This document shows, piece after piece, positions 1-7,461 of a stretch of 64,000 nt of DNA (its first letter is position 1; each line of letters begins with the position of its first letter). The DNA is taken from contig NZ_QDDR01000004.1 of NCBI RefSeq assembly GCF_003075525.1, positions 62,001-126,000 of the forward strand, written 5' to 3'. A model generated the notes under the pieces. The model had not been told where the DNA came from, ran no database searches, and worked only from the letters and a program-made list of their open reading frames with translations. The position numbers and the translations under genes are program-made. The DNA is from Pararhodobacter aggregans. Its GTDB lineage: Bacteria > Pseudomonadota > Alphaproteobacteria > Rhodobacterales > Rhodobacteraceae.

Positions 1-843
1 CGCGCGCGGGCCTATATGCCCGATCATGCCCGCGTCCTCGACGCCCCGGCCGAGGAAAACGCCGCCTATCACGGCAATCCCCGCCGCATCCGCGAGGTCC
101 GGCGCCAGTTCGAGGCCCTGCGCCCGCGCCGCCTGCTGCAACCGCGGCAGGTGGAGGGTGCTGAGCTGGACCTCGACGCGCTGCTGACCGCACAGACCGA
201 CCTGCGCGCTACCGGGCGGGGGTCGGACCGCATCTGGCAGGCCGCGCGGCAGGTGGAACGTGACCTGAGCGTCGCTTTCCTGATCGACACCTCGCGCTCG
301 ACCGAGTCGGCGATCGGCGACACGTCCGTGATCGAAGTCGCACGCGAAGCCATGGCAGCGATGGCCGAGGGCATCGAGGCCGCGGGCGACCGGCTGGGGA
401 TCTGGGGTTTCTCCTCCTTGCGCCGGGACCGGGTGTTCCTGAGCCGCGTCAAGGATTTCGCCGATCCGGTCAGCCCACAGACCCGGGCCCGTATCGGTGG
501 TCTGAGGCCCGGGCATTACACCCGCCTCGGGGCCGCGATCCGCCACGTCTCGGCCCAGTTGCAGCAGGAGAGCGCCACCCGCCGCCTGCTCATCGTTCTG
601 ACCGACGGCAAGCCCAACGACCTTGACCATTACGAGGGCCAGCACGGGATCGAGGACAGCCGCATGGCGGTGCGCGAGGCGCGGCGCGCGGGGCTTGCCC
701 TGCATGGCGTGGTCATCGACGAGGACGGGCAGGACTGGTTCCCCCGCATCTTCGGCCGCGGCGGTTTCACTCTGCTGCCCGATCCCGGCCGCCTGACCCG
801 CGCCCTTCCCGACATCTATCGCCACCTCACGCAGGAGACCTGA
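1..843 (+). CDS. norD: NorD, nitric oxide reductase activation protein (5' end outside window)
   Basis: C-terminal part of NorD, the VWA-domain protein that works with the AAA+ ATPase NorQ to mature cytochrome-c-type nitric oxide reductase. The frame is open from base 1, so the gene begins upstream; the first Met at base 16 is internal. Full NorD proteins are about 600 residues and about 280 are seen here. The VWA domain carries the MIDAS motif DTSRS (residues 91-95 counted from the Met at 16) followed by the LTDGKPND strand. The stop is followed at once by small membrane-protein genes and nnrS, as expected at the end of a nor operon. norCBQ should lie to the left. Confidence 0.93.
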   Translation, partial: RARAYMPDHARVLDAPAEENAAYHGNPRRIREVRRQFEALRPRRLLQPRQVEGAELDLDALLTAQTDLRATGRGSDRIWQAARQVERDLSVAFLIDTSRSTESAIGDTSVIEVAREAMAAMAEGIEAAGDRLGIWGFSSLRRDRVFLSRVKDFADPVSPQTRARIGGLRPGHYTRLGAAIRHVSAQLQQESATRRLLIVLTDGKPNDLDHYEGQHGIEDSRMAVREARRAGLALHGVVIDEDGQDWFPRIFGRGGFTLLPDPGRLTRALPDIYRHLTQET

Positions 844-844
844 C

Positions 845-1018
845 ATGCGCGTCCTTCCCTTCATCCTGTCCCTGATCGCCACCCCGGTGGTGGCCGAGGC
901 CTTCGACCGGCCGATCCCGCAGGCCCAGACCGCCGAGGCGGAAGTCTGGTATCTGGTGGCCTCGCTGGCCTTTGTCGCGGCGCTGGTGGGTGTGCAATGG
1001 CTGGTCCGCCGGTCATGA
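845..1018 (+). CDS. Small membrane protein in nor operon (57 aa)
   Basis: A 57-residue protein starting one base after the norD stop and overlapping the next start codon by ATGA. It has a hydrophobic N-terminus ending in VVAEA (signal peptide or first helix, residues 3-18), a short polar stretch FDRPIPQAQ and a second hydrophobic segment (about 36-53) followed by RRS. The tight coupling to norD and nnrS suggests a role in nitric oxide reductase assembly or nitrogen-oxide metabolism, in the position held by NorE/NorF or NnrT-type small proteins in relatives. I cannot assign it to one of these families by sequence alone. Confidence 0.7.
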   Translation: MRVLPFILSLIATPVVAEAFDRPIPQAQTAEAEVWYLVASLAFVAALVGVQWLVRRS

Positions 1019-1251
1019 GCGCGCCGGGCTGGAGCGTGCCGCGCCTGACGCTGGCCTTGTTTCCCTTCGGCTGGGGGGCGATGGCGGTGAACGTGTTCTT
1101 CGCCTCGTTGATCGGCTCCTGGGTCGGGTTGCCGGTGCTGGGCACAGGGCCCTCGGCCGCGCTCGGCGCCCTGATCGCGCTGCCCGCCACCTGGGCCTTT
1201 GCCCGCCACATCCGCCAGCTGATCGACCGGGCCGAGGAGGGCAGGGCATGA
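1015..1251 (+). CDS. Small two-helix membrane protein in nor operon (78 aa)
   Basis: Encodes 78 residues from the ATG that overlaps the previous stop (ATGA). An alternative in-frame Met lies at 997, but the overlap favours 1015. Two hydrophobic segments are visible, around residues 11-35 and 47-60, and the tail RQLIDRAEEGRA is charged. Size and position resemble NorF/NnrT-like accessory proteins of alphaproteobacterial nor operons; this is inference from position. The stop overlaps the nnrS start by ATGA, so the three genes are translationally coupled. Confidence 0.75.
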   Translation: MSAPGWSVPRLTLALFPFGWGAMAVNVFFASLIGSWVGLPVLGTGPSAALGALIALPATWAFARHIRQLIDRAEEGRA

Positions 1252-2444
1252 GGACGATGGACCGGCACAGGGCCTGGACCGGGCCCGCGCTCTTCAGCTT
1301 CGGTTTCCGGCCGTTCTTTCTGGGCGCCGGGATCTGGGCGGCGCTGACCATGGCGCTGTGGATCGCCATGCTGTCGGGTCTTCTGGACCTGCCGACGCGC
1401 TTTGACCCCGTTGCCTGGCACGCGCATGAGTTCCTGTTCGGCTATCTCGGCGCGGTGTTGGCGGGCTTCCTGATGACCGCCGTGCCCAACTGGACCGGCC
1501 GCATGCCGCTGGTCGGCTGGCCGCTGGTGGTCCTGTTCACGCTGTGGCTCACGGGCCGGGTCGCCGTCACCATCTCTGCCCTGCTGCCGCCCCTTGCCGC
1601 GCCGGTCGCCGATCTCGCCTTCCCGCTGGCCCTGCTGGCGGCGATGGGGCGAGAGGTGGTGGCCGGGCGCAACTGGCGCAACCTTGTCGTGCTGGGCATG
1701 CTGGCACTCTTCACGCTCGGGAACGCGGCCTTCCATCTCGACGCCATGCGCGGCGGAACCCCGGCTCAGGGTGCAGGTCTGCGGCTGGGGCTGGGCGCGG
1801 CGATCCTGCTGGTGGCGCTGATCGGCGGGCGGATCATCCCCTCCTTCACCCGCAACTGGCTGGCCAAACGCGGCCCCGGCCGCCTGCCGACCCCGCCCGA
1901 CCGGCGCTTCGACAAGGTGGCGCTTCTGGCCCTGCTGGGCGCCGTCCTGCTCTGGATCACGCTGCCCGAGGCGCCGCTGACCGCCGTGGCGCTGATCCTC
2001 GCCGGGGGGCTGCACGCCGTGCGGCTTGGCCGCTGGGCCGGGGGCCGTTGCCGGGCCGAGCCGCTGGTCTGGGTCCTGCACCTGGCCTATGGCTTCGTGC
2101 CGCTGGGGGCGCTGGCCCTGGGCGGGGCGATCCTGTTTCCCGCCCTGCTGGCGCCCGCGGTCGCGCAGCATCTGTGGATGGCGGGCGGGATCGGGCTGAT
2201 GACGCTGGCGGTGATGACCCGCGCCACACTGGGCCATACCGGACAGGCGCTGACCGCGAGCCGGGGAACGACCGCACTGTATCTGGCGGTGGTGCTGGCG
2301 GTTCTGGCGCGGCTTGCCGCGGGGCTGGCGCCGGGCAGCGCCGATCTGCTGCTGAGGCTCTCGGCCCTGGGCTGGATCGCCGGGTTCGGCGGCTTCACCC
2401 TGCTTTACGGCGGGCTCCTGCTGCGCCCGCGCGCGCTGCGCTAG
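1248..2444 (+). CDS. nnrS: NnrS family haem-copper membrane protein
   Basis: A 398-residue polytopic protein of the NnrS family, inner-membrane haem/copper proteins linked to nitric oxide stress and denitrification. Family hallmarks are visible: the N-terminal FGFRPFFLGA, the WHAHEFLFGY segment with two histidines, and the TAVPNWTGR motif, followed by about ten more hydrophobic segments. The start at 1248 overlaps the previous stop by ATGA; a second Met lies at 1257. Its place at the end of a nor operon agrees with regulation by nitric-oxide-responsive NnrR/Dnr proteins, although no promoter of its own is visible here. The stop overlaps the convergent gene at 2441. Confidence 0.93.
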   Translation: MRTMDRHRAWTGPALFSFGFRPFFLGAGIWAALTMALWIAMLSGLLDLPTRFDPVAWHAHEFLFGYLGAVLAGFLMTAVPNWTGRMPLVGWPLVVLFTLWLTGRVAVTISALLPPLAAPVADLAFPLALLAAMGREVVAGRNWRNLVVLGMLALFTLGNAAFHLDAMRGGTPAQGAGLRLGLGAAILLVALIGGRIIPSFTRNWLAKRGPGRLPTPPDRRFDKVALLALLGAVLLWITLPEAPLTAVALILAGGLHAVRLGRWAGGRCRAEPLVWVLHLAYGFVPLGALALGGAILFPALLAPAVAQHLWMAGGIGLMTLAVMTRATLGHTGQALTASRGTTALYLAVVLAVLARLAAGLAPGSADLLLRLSALGWIAGFGGFTLLYGGLLLRPRALR

Positions 2445-3466
2445 AGCCGCGCCCGCCAGAGGCGGAAACGCCCCTGGCCGGTGATCTCCTCGATCAGGCC
2501 GCGCTCGGTCAGCCGGTCCAGATTGCGCTGGACCGCGGCGCGCGACGCGCGGGTCTCCGCCTCGGCCAAGGGAGCGGCGACCAGCGGCCAGCCTTCGATC
2601 ACATCGAGCAACAGCGCCGGAACCCGCCCCGAGAGGTCGCCGGTCGCCTCCTCGGCCCGCTGCCGCCAGGCCGTCAGCCGTTCGAGGTGCAAGAGCGCCG
2701 CCAGAACCGATTGCTCTGCCCCGGCGATCCAGGCGGCGAGTTTGCGGCGGGGCTCGCCCTGTCCCTGCAACCCGCCCGGCCCGCCGGTCGCCAGCGGCAG
2801 GAAGGGCGCACCCTGCCCGGGCAGGCGGCTCATCGCCGCGCCATGACGGGCGGCAAGGACCGCGGCCTCCAGATCGCGGGCGGTCTCGGGGCCGATGAGG
2901 CGCCAGGCCTGAAACAGGACCGCCGCCTGCGTCACCGGATGCAGGCCCGCCATGCTGCGCAGCAGAACCGCCAGATCCTCGATCGTCTCGCCCGGGCGGT
3001 CGAGGAAACCGCCGATGTCCTGCGCGGGTGCCGGGCCATGCGTCAGCCGTCGCGTCGCCCAACCGGCGCGGGCCAGGGCGGCCTCGCTCTCGGCCGTGCT
3101 GCCGACGCGGAGCGCCAGCCACAGGCCCAGCCGCTCGACCGGGAAGCGGGTTCCGGCCCACCAGGAGAGCGTCGCCACCTCCTGCAACGCCAGCCGCAGC
3201 CTGAGGCCGGGCGGACCCTGCCGCAGCCGCAGGTCCAGCTCGCCGAAAGCCAGGCTCAGCCCGGCCAGCGGTCCCGCCAGCGCCTGCTCGGCCGCGCGCC
3301 ATTCGTCCGGCTCGAACAGCGCGCGGCGGTCGGCCCGGGGCAGGGGCTGGTCAAGCGGGTCGTCATCCTCGAAGGGGCCGGGCAGGAACCAGAGGTCCTC
3401 CTCGGGGATGCCCTGGGGATCGTCCGGCAGATCACCGGGGAAGTCGTCGTCTACCGGGCGCGGCAT
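2441..3466 (-). CDS. DUF1612 winged-helix protein (RHE_PE00001-like)
   Basis: A 341-residue protein resembling the DUF1612/HTH_13 family found on alphaproteobacterial chromosomes and plasmids. The N-terminus is acidic (DDDFPGDLPDDPQG). The middle is rich in helices and includes a WWAGTRFPVERLGLWLALR stretch. The last 60 residues form a likely winged-helix domain (ASRAAVQRNLDRLTERGLI). The function of the family is unknown; DNA binding is likely. It is convergent with nnrS (the ends overlap by 4 bases) and lies just downstream of the WGR gene on the same strand, so the two may be co-transcribed. Confidence 0.75.
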   Translation of the reverse strand: MPRPVDDDFPGDLPDDPQGIPEEDLWFLPGPFEDDDPLDQPLPRADRRALFEPDEWRAAEQALAGPLAGLSLAFGELDLRLRQGPPGLRLRLALQEVATLSWWAGTRFPVERLGLWLALRVGSTAESEAALARAGWATRRLTHGPAPAQDIGGFLDRPGETIEDLAVLLRSMAGLHPVTQAAVLFQAWRLIGPETARDLEAAVLAARHGAAMSRLPGQGAPFLPLATGGPGGLQGQGEPRRKLAAWIAGAEQSVLAALLHLERLTAWRQRAEEATGDLSGRVPALLLDVIEGWPLVAAPLAEAETRASRAAVQRNLDRLTERGLIEEITGQGRFRLWRARL

Positions 3467-3469
3467 GGC

Positions 3470-3700
3470 TCAGCCCCGCGCCACATAGCCGCGGCGGTGC
3501 TTGGCGGCTTCCAGCGCGCGGAACGCCTGCAGCGCGTCACGGGCCGAGGGGAAGGAATCGATCTTCTGCCTGCCATAGGTGCCGTTCCGGCCCCAGCCGC
3601 GCGTCACGCACCATTGCCCGAAAAGATCCCGCCCGAGGTCGATCCGGTAGAAGCGGTCGATGTTCTCAGGGGCGTCGCGCCGCTCCAGCGATCTGTGCAT
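3470..3700 (-). CDS. WGR domain protein
   Basis: A 76-residue protein that is essentially one WGR domain: FYRIDLGRDLFGQWCVTRGWGRNG, with the W-G-R triad at residues 36-38 and the usual F-x-S-x-x-x-A-x-x-A-F tail. WGR domains are thought to bind nucleic acid; stand-alone short versions are common in alphaproteobacteria and their role is unknown. I chose the Met at 3700, because the longer frame to 3754 adds a Cys/Arg-rich stretch without domain character. It ends 3 bases before the start of the DUF1612 gene. Confidence 0.8.
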   Translation of the reverse strand: MHRSLERRDAPENIDRFYRIDLGRDLFGQWCVTRGWGRNGTYGRQKIDSFPSARDALQAFRALEAAKHRRGYVARG

Positions 3701-3787
3701 GCCCTGCCCCCGGCTGATCCCCCTGATTCTGGGCGCGCAGCGCGCAAAAGGCAAGGATTTTGCGCATTGGGGCGGCGGGAACCCGCC

Positions 3788-4966
3788 TCAGGCAGCCTCG
3801 AGGCAGATCGCTACCCCCATACCCCCGCCAATGCAGAGGGACGCCAGACCCTTCTGCGCCCCGCTGCGCCGCATCTCGTGCACCAGGGTGGTGACGATGC
3901 GGTTGCCGCTCGCTGCCAGCGGATGGCCCAGGGCGATGGCCCCGCCGTTCACGTTGATCCGCGCGGGGTCCCAGTCCATGTGCCGGTTGACCGCCAGCGA
4001 CTGGGCGGCGAAGGCCTCGTTGATCTCCAGCCTGTCCAGATCGGCGGCGTTCCACCCCGCCCGGACCAGCGCCGCGCGCGAGGCTTCGACCGGCCCCAGC
4101 CCCATGTCCATCGGGTCGAGCGCGGCGGCGGCGTAGCTGGCGATCCGGGCGAGCGGGGTCAGGTTCAGTTCCCGCATCCGCTGCTCGGACACGACCAGCA
4201 CCGCCGAGGCGCCGTCGTTCAGGCCCGAGGCATTGCCGGCGGTGATCGTCCCCTCGGGGTCGAAGGCCGGCGCCATGGCGGCCAGACGCTCCAGCGTGGT
4301 GGCGCGGGGCGATTCATCCTCGGTCACCACGCGCTCGCCGCCCCGGACCGGCAGGGTGATCGGCACGATCTCATCGGCGAAGAGCCCGGCCTTCTGCGCC
4401 GCCGCCGCCCGCTGCTGCGAGGTCAGCGCGAAGGTATCCTGCGCCTCTCGCGTGATCTGGAAGCGGCGGGCCAGTTGCTCGACCGTGGTGCCCATGTGGA
4501 TGTCGTTGAACACATCCCAGAGGCCGTCGACGACCATCATGTCCTCAAGCGCGAGGTCCCCCATGCGCGCGGGCGCCCGGCTCTGCCGCAGCAGGCGCGG
4601 GGCCTCGGTCATGCTGTCCTGCCCGCTGGCCAGCACGATCCCGGCGTCACCCGCCCGGATCGCCTGCGCGGCAAGATGGATGGATTTTTGCCCGGCGCCG
4701 CAGACCTTGTTGATGGTCATGGCGGGCACCCGGTCGGGGATGCCCGCCCAGATCGCCGCCTGCCGCGCCGGGTTCTGCCCGGCGCCGCCCTGCAGGACCT
4801 GCCCGGCGATCACCTCGTCGATCAGGGCGGGGTCGATCCCGGCATCGGCGATCACGCCGCGCATCACCGCGGCCCCCAGCCGCGCCGCCGGAACCCCGGC
4901 ATAGGCGCCGCCCAGCTTGCCGATCGGTGCGCGGCGCGCAGCGACGATGAAGACACCTGTGGACAT
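3788..4966 (-). CDS. atoB/phaA-like: Acetyl-CoA C-acetyltransferase (thiolase)
   Basis: A 392-residue biosynthetic/degradative thiolase that splits acetoacetyl-CoA into two acetyl-CoA (or the reverse). The three catalytic positions are intact: Cys89 in NKVCGAG, His348 in GHPLAASG, and Cys378 in CIGGGMG. The start is fixed by the Shine-Dalgarno GGAGGA 5 bases upstream; the longer upstream frame would run into the tetR gene. Together with acetoacetyl-CoA synthetase at 7462 and the fatty acid transporter at 5733 it completes acetoacetate breakdown to acetyl-CoA. The promoter carries the shared palindrome at 4987-5002. Confidence 0.95.
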   Translation of the reverse strand: MSTGVFIVAARRAPIGKLGGAYAGVPAARLGAAVMRGVIADAGIDPALIDEVIAGQVLQGGAGQNPARQAAIWAGIPDRVPAMTINKVCGAGQKSIHLAAQAIRAGDAGIVLASGQDSMTEAPRLLRQSRAPARMGDLALEDMMVVDGLWDVFNDIHMGTTVEQLARRFQITREAQDTFALTSQQRAAAAQKAGLFADEIVPITLPVRGGERVVTEDESPRATTLERLAAMAPAFDPEGTITAGNASGLNDGASAVLVVSEQRMRELNLTPLARIASYAAAALDPMDMGLGPVEASRAALVRAGWNAADLDRLEINEAFAAQSLAVNRHMDWDPARINVNGGAIALGHPLAASGNRIVTTLVHEMRRSGAQKGLASLCIGGGMGVAICLEAA

Positions 4967-4986
4967 GTGATCCTCCCTGACGAATC

Positions 4987-5002
4987 TGGACCGAACGGTA
5001 CA
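4987..5002. promoter_or_regulatory. Operator palindrome, thiolase promoter
   Basis: TGGACCG-AA-CGGTACA, an imperfect inverted repeat with 7-base arms and a 2-base centre, 21 bases upstream of the thiolase start codon. The same core recurs at 5666-5680, 7130-7145 and 7401-7416. It is probably bound by the TetR encoded at 5032-5625; this is inference. Confidence 0.65.
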
Positions 5003-5031
5003 GTTTCGCGGAGGGCAGGTAAAGCCCGCTC

Positions 5032-5625
5032 TCAGCCCTTGCGGCAGGCGCGCAGCACCAGGCCCGCGAATTTCTCGGCCAGGGCCTCGATATCGCCCGC
5101 GCGTTGCGGCCCGACCCAGAGGAAGGCGTAGAAATACATGCCCAGCAGGGCCTTCAGCTCGTCGGGATCGACGGCGCGCAGGCGGGCGGTGTCGCGCGCC
5201 TCGTTCATCACCCGCTCCCACAGGCGGAAGTAATCGCCGTGCAGCCTGAGGACCGCGCGGCGGTATTCGGGCGAGAGCGCGTGCACCTCGCGGAAGCAGA
5301 CGGTCATCTCGGCGTTGTCCTGCACCACGGCCTGCATCAGGCCCAGGGACAGCGCGCGGATCCGCTGTTCGGGATCGTCGCTTTGCGCGAGGATCGTCTC
5401 GGCCCCGGCCAGAAGATCGTGCAGATAGACGGTCATGATGTCGAAGAGCAGATCCTCTTTCGACCGGATATGATGATAGAGCGCGCCCTTGCCGTGGTTG
5501 GTGGCGCTGCTCAGCTCGGCGGTGCCGACGCTGCCATAGCCCTTCTCGGCGAAAAGCTGGGCGGCAGTCTTCATGATCGCACGCTTGGTGTCGCTGATCG
5601 GGCGCTTCTCGGCCGGGGTCTGCAT
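5032..5625 (-). CDS. TetR family regulator of acetoacetate genes
   Basis: A 197-residue TetR repressor. The N-terminal HTH is clear (TKRAIMKTAAQLFAEKGYGSVGTAEL, then KGALYHHIRSKEDLLFDI); the C-terminal ligand domain ends in a short basic tail. The start at 5625 has a weak GAGAGAG ribosome site; an alternative Met at 5652 has none. It lies between the thiolase and the transporter on the same strand. Four copies of one palindrome flank its neighbours, so it probably represses its own gene, the thiolase, the transporter and the synthetase, with an acyl-CoA or short-chain acid as ligand (inference). Confidence 0.88.
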   Translation of the reverse strand: MQTPAEKRPISDTKRAIMKTAAQLFAEKGYGSVGTAELSSATNHGKGALYHHIRSKEDLLFDIMTVYLHDLLAGAETILAQSDDPEQRIRALSLGLMQAVVQDNAEMTVCFREVHALSPEYRRAVLRLHGDYFRLWERVMNEARDTARLRAVDPDELKALLGMYFYAFLWVGPQRAGDIEALAEKFAGLVLRACRKG

Positions 5626-5665
5626 GGGGGCTCTCTCGATTCTCTGCGCCATCCATATCAGTGAG

Positions 5666-5680
5666 TGACCGGTCGGACCA
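5666..5680. promoter_or_regulatory. Operator palindrome, tetR promoter
   Basis: TGACCG-GT-CGGACCA, the most diverged of four related palindromes, about 41 bases upstream of the chosen tetR start. It would allow autoregulation. The arms keep ACCG/CGG.CC of the consensus TGGACCG-N2-CGGTCCA. Confidence 0.5.
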
Positions 5681-5685
5681 GTCTG

Positions 5686-5715
5686 CTCCGATGCCCGGAG
5701 GGCCGGGCATCGGAG
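5686..5715 (-). terminator. Hairpin downstream of the fatty acid transporter
   Basis: Perfect 13-base stem (CTCCGATGCCCGG and its complement) with loop AGGG, 18 bases past the stop of the transporter gene. No T-tract follows on the minus strand, so it may act as a Rho-assisted terminator or 3' stabiliser and separates this gene from tetR. Confidence 0.65.
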
Positions 5716-5732
5716 ACTTTCTGTCGCAGGGC

Positions 5733-7097
5733 CTAGAGAATGAGCGGCAACAGCGTCACGCCCGCGCCGAAGATGACCAGACCGAAGATCATCATCACGG
5801 CGGTATAGCCCAGGATGTCGCCGGCGCGCAGCTTGGTCACGCCCAGCAGCGGCAGCATCCACATCGGCTGCAAGCCGTTGGTCAGCTGGTCGCCATAGCC
5901 GAAGGCGATGATGGTCTGGCCCATGTCGGCGCCGATGTTGCGCGCGGCCTCGATCAGGACCGGCCCCTGCACCGCCCATTGGCCGCCGGCCGAGGGCACG
6001 AAGAGGTTGACGATGGCCGAGCTGAGCATGGCGAAGAAGGGGAAGGTGAATTCGGTCGAGATCGACACCAGACCGGCGGCAAAGATGGTGATCAGGCCCG
6101 AGCCCGACATGATCCCCATGATCCCGGCGTAGAACGGGAATTGCAGCGCCACCTGACCGCAGGCGCCGATCGCCTTGTCCACCGCCTGCACATAGGCAAT
6201 CGGCGTGCCATGCGCGGCCATCCCGGCCAGCAGCAGGATGAAGTTCACCATGTTGAGGTTGAGGTCGAAGCCGTTGGTCATGAAATGCCAGACGACATAG
6301 CCCAGGCCCACCACGACCACCGCCCAGCTCATCAGATAGGAGCGTTCCATCCGCGCGGCGACGGTGCGGTCGCGGGCGTCGGTCAGGCTGGCGTCCCCGG
6401 CCAGCGCGTTCTCGGCCGCCGGGGTCGGCGGTTCGGGATCGACGGTGAGGCGCTCATGCTCCGGCGGCTGCATCGCGGCATAGACGAAGGGGATCACCAG
6501 CAGGAAGATCAGCAGCGTCACCAGATTGTAGCCGGTGAGGATGGTGTTCTCGAGGCCGATCAGCCCGATCTCGCTGGACAGGAAATGCCCGGGCGTGTTG
6601 ACCAGCAGCGGCGCCGAGGCCGAGAAGCCGCAGTTGAAGACGATCAGGCCCGAGAAACCGGCCGCGGCGGCCAGCGGGTAATGCACCCGGATGCCGCGCT
6701 CCAGACAGTTCTGGCTGACCCTGCGGGCCGAGATGGCGCCGATAATCAGCCCGAGCCCCCAGCTGATGGCGCCGAAGATCACCGCCAGCGCGGTGATCAT
6801 GACGATGGCCTGCGTCGCGGTCTTGGGGATCCGGGCCACCCGGTCGATGGCGCGTTCGACCGGCGGCGAGGAGGCCAGCACATAGCCGAACAGCAGGATC
6901 ACCGTCATCTGCATGGCGAAGGTCAACAGGTTCCAGAACCCGCCGTACCACAGGCCCACCACCTCGGCCGGGCCGGTCGGGGTGAGCGTCATGGCCAGCA
7001 CGGCGGTGAGGCCGGTCAGCACGATGGCGAAGATGAATGGATTGGGGATGAAGGCGCGCGTGAATGTCGAGCACGCAAGCCCGAGTCGGTATAGCAT
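5733..7097 (-). CDS. atoE: Short-chain fatty acid transporter (AtoE family)
   Basis: A 454-residue inner-membrane permease of the AtoE family, which imports short-chain fatty acids such as acetoacetate or butyrate. It has about 12 hydrophobic segments, the FNCGFSASAPLLVNTPGH motif in the middle and the FVPSAGGQWAVQGP motif near residue 365, both characteristic of the family. The start at 7097 has GGGAGGA as ribosome site; the longer frame adds no family sequence. It lies upstream of tetR and thiolase on the same strand and is divergent from acetoacetyl-CoA synthetase. The operator at 7130-7145 sits 33 bases upstream of the start codon. Confidence 0.93.
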   Translation of the reverse strand: MLYRLGLACSTFTRAFIPNPFIFAIVLTGLTAVLAMTLTPTGPAEVVGLWYGGFWNLLTFAMQMTVILLFGYVLASSPPVERAIDRVARIPKTATQAIVMITALAVIFGAISWGLGLIIGAISARRVSQNCLERGIRVHYPLAAAAGFSGLIVFNCGFSASAPLLVNTPGHFLSSEIGLIGLENTILTGYNLVTLLIFLLVIPFVYAAMQPPEHERLTVDPEPPTPAAENALAGDASLTDARDRTVAARMERSYLMSWAVVVVGLGYVVWHFMTNGFDLNLNMVNFILLLAGMAAHGTPIAYVQAVDKAIGACGQVALQFPFYAGIMGIMSGSGLITIFAAGLVSISTEFTFPFFAMLSSAIVNLFVPSAGGQWAVQGPVLIEAARNIGADMGQTIIAFGYGDQLTNGLQPMWMLPLLGVTKLRAGDILGYTAVMMIFGLVIFGAGVTLLPLIL

Positions 7098-7129
7098 GAT
7101 GGTTCCTCCCTTGGACCCCACGGACCTTG

Positions 7130-7145
7130 TGGACCGAACGGTCTG
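7130..7145. promoter_or_regulatory. Operator palindrome, atoE promoter
   Basis: TGGACCG-AA-CGGTCTG, sharing 13 contiguous bases with the thiolase operator. It is located 33-48 bases upstream of the transporter start codon. Probable TetR site (inference). Confidence 0.65.
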
Positions 7146-7400
7146 ATGCACGATACGCGCGGTTTTCCGCCTGCGTCAATTTAAACTGATCGGTCCGGCG
7201 CGGTTTCTGAGCGGGTTTCCTGAAGGTTTCGTGCTGATGGCAGCCGAAGCAAGGCTGTAGGGAAGGGAATGGCTTGCCTGCGCCTCTGATGAATAATGTG
7301 CGATAAATCAATGGATTGGCTCTGGCTCTGGATGTTCCGTCATGGTTCAAGTCCCGCGGAACAGGCGGTGGTCGAAATTTTTTGCTTGCAGAGACGAGTC

Positions 7401-7416
7401 TGGACCGAATAGTCCA
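7401..7416. promoter_or_regulatory. Operator palindrome, acetoacetyl-CoA synthetase promoter
   Basis: TGGACCG-AA-TAGTCCA: the outer five bases of each arm (TGGAC/GTCCA) are perfectly inverted. It lies 46-61 bases upstream of the synthetase start and is the fourth member of the local palindrome set. Confidence 0.65.
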
Positions 7417-7461
7417 TAGTCATCAGGTTGGGAGCCTCGATAGTCTCGGGAGGGGGATGAA

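Larger units (their letters stand above)
7098..7461. promoter_or_regulatory. Divergent intergenic region with two operators
   Basis: 364 bases without a gene between the divergent transporter and synthetase genes. It contains palindromes at 7130-7145 and 7401-7416 close to the two start codons, AT-richer stretches around 7170-7190 and 7285-7315, and a GGGAGGGGG ribosome site just before 7462. Nothing else is recognisable. Confidence 0.6.

Noticed and set aside
861-5131. Very long open frames opposite or across known genes (for example 861-3302 minus and 1544-5131 plus)
   Set aside because: Their products are Arg/Gly/Pro- or Gln/His-rich with no family motifs and run against nnrS, DUF1612 and thiolase. 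They result from high GC content, which makes stops rare.
4967-5710. Possible N-terminal extension of the thiolase through the tetR region
   Set aside because: A strong GGAGGA site precedes 4966 and the extension would be the shadow of the TetR gene in another frame.
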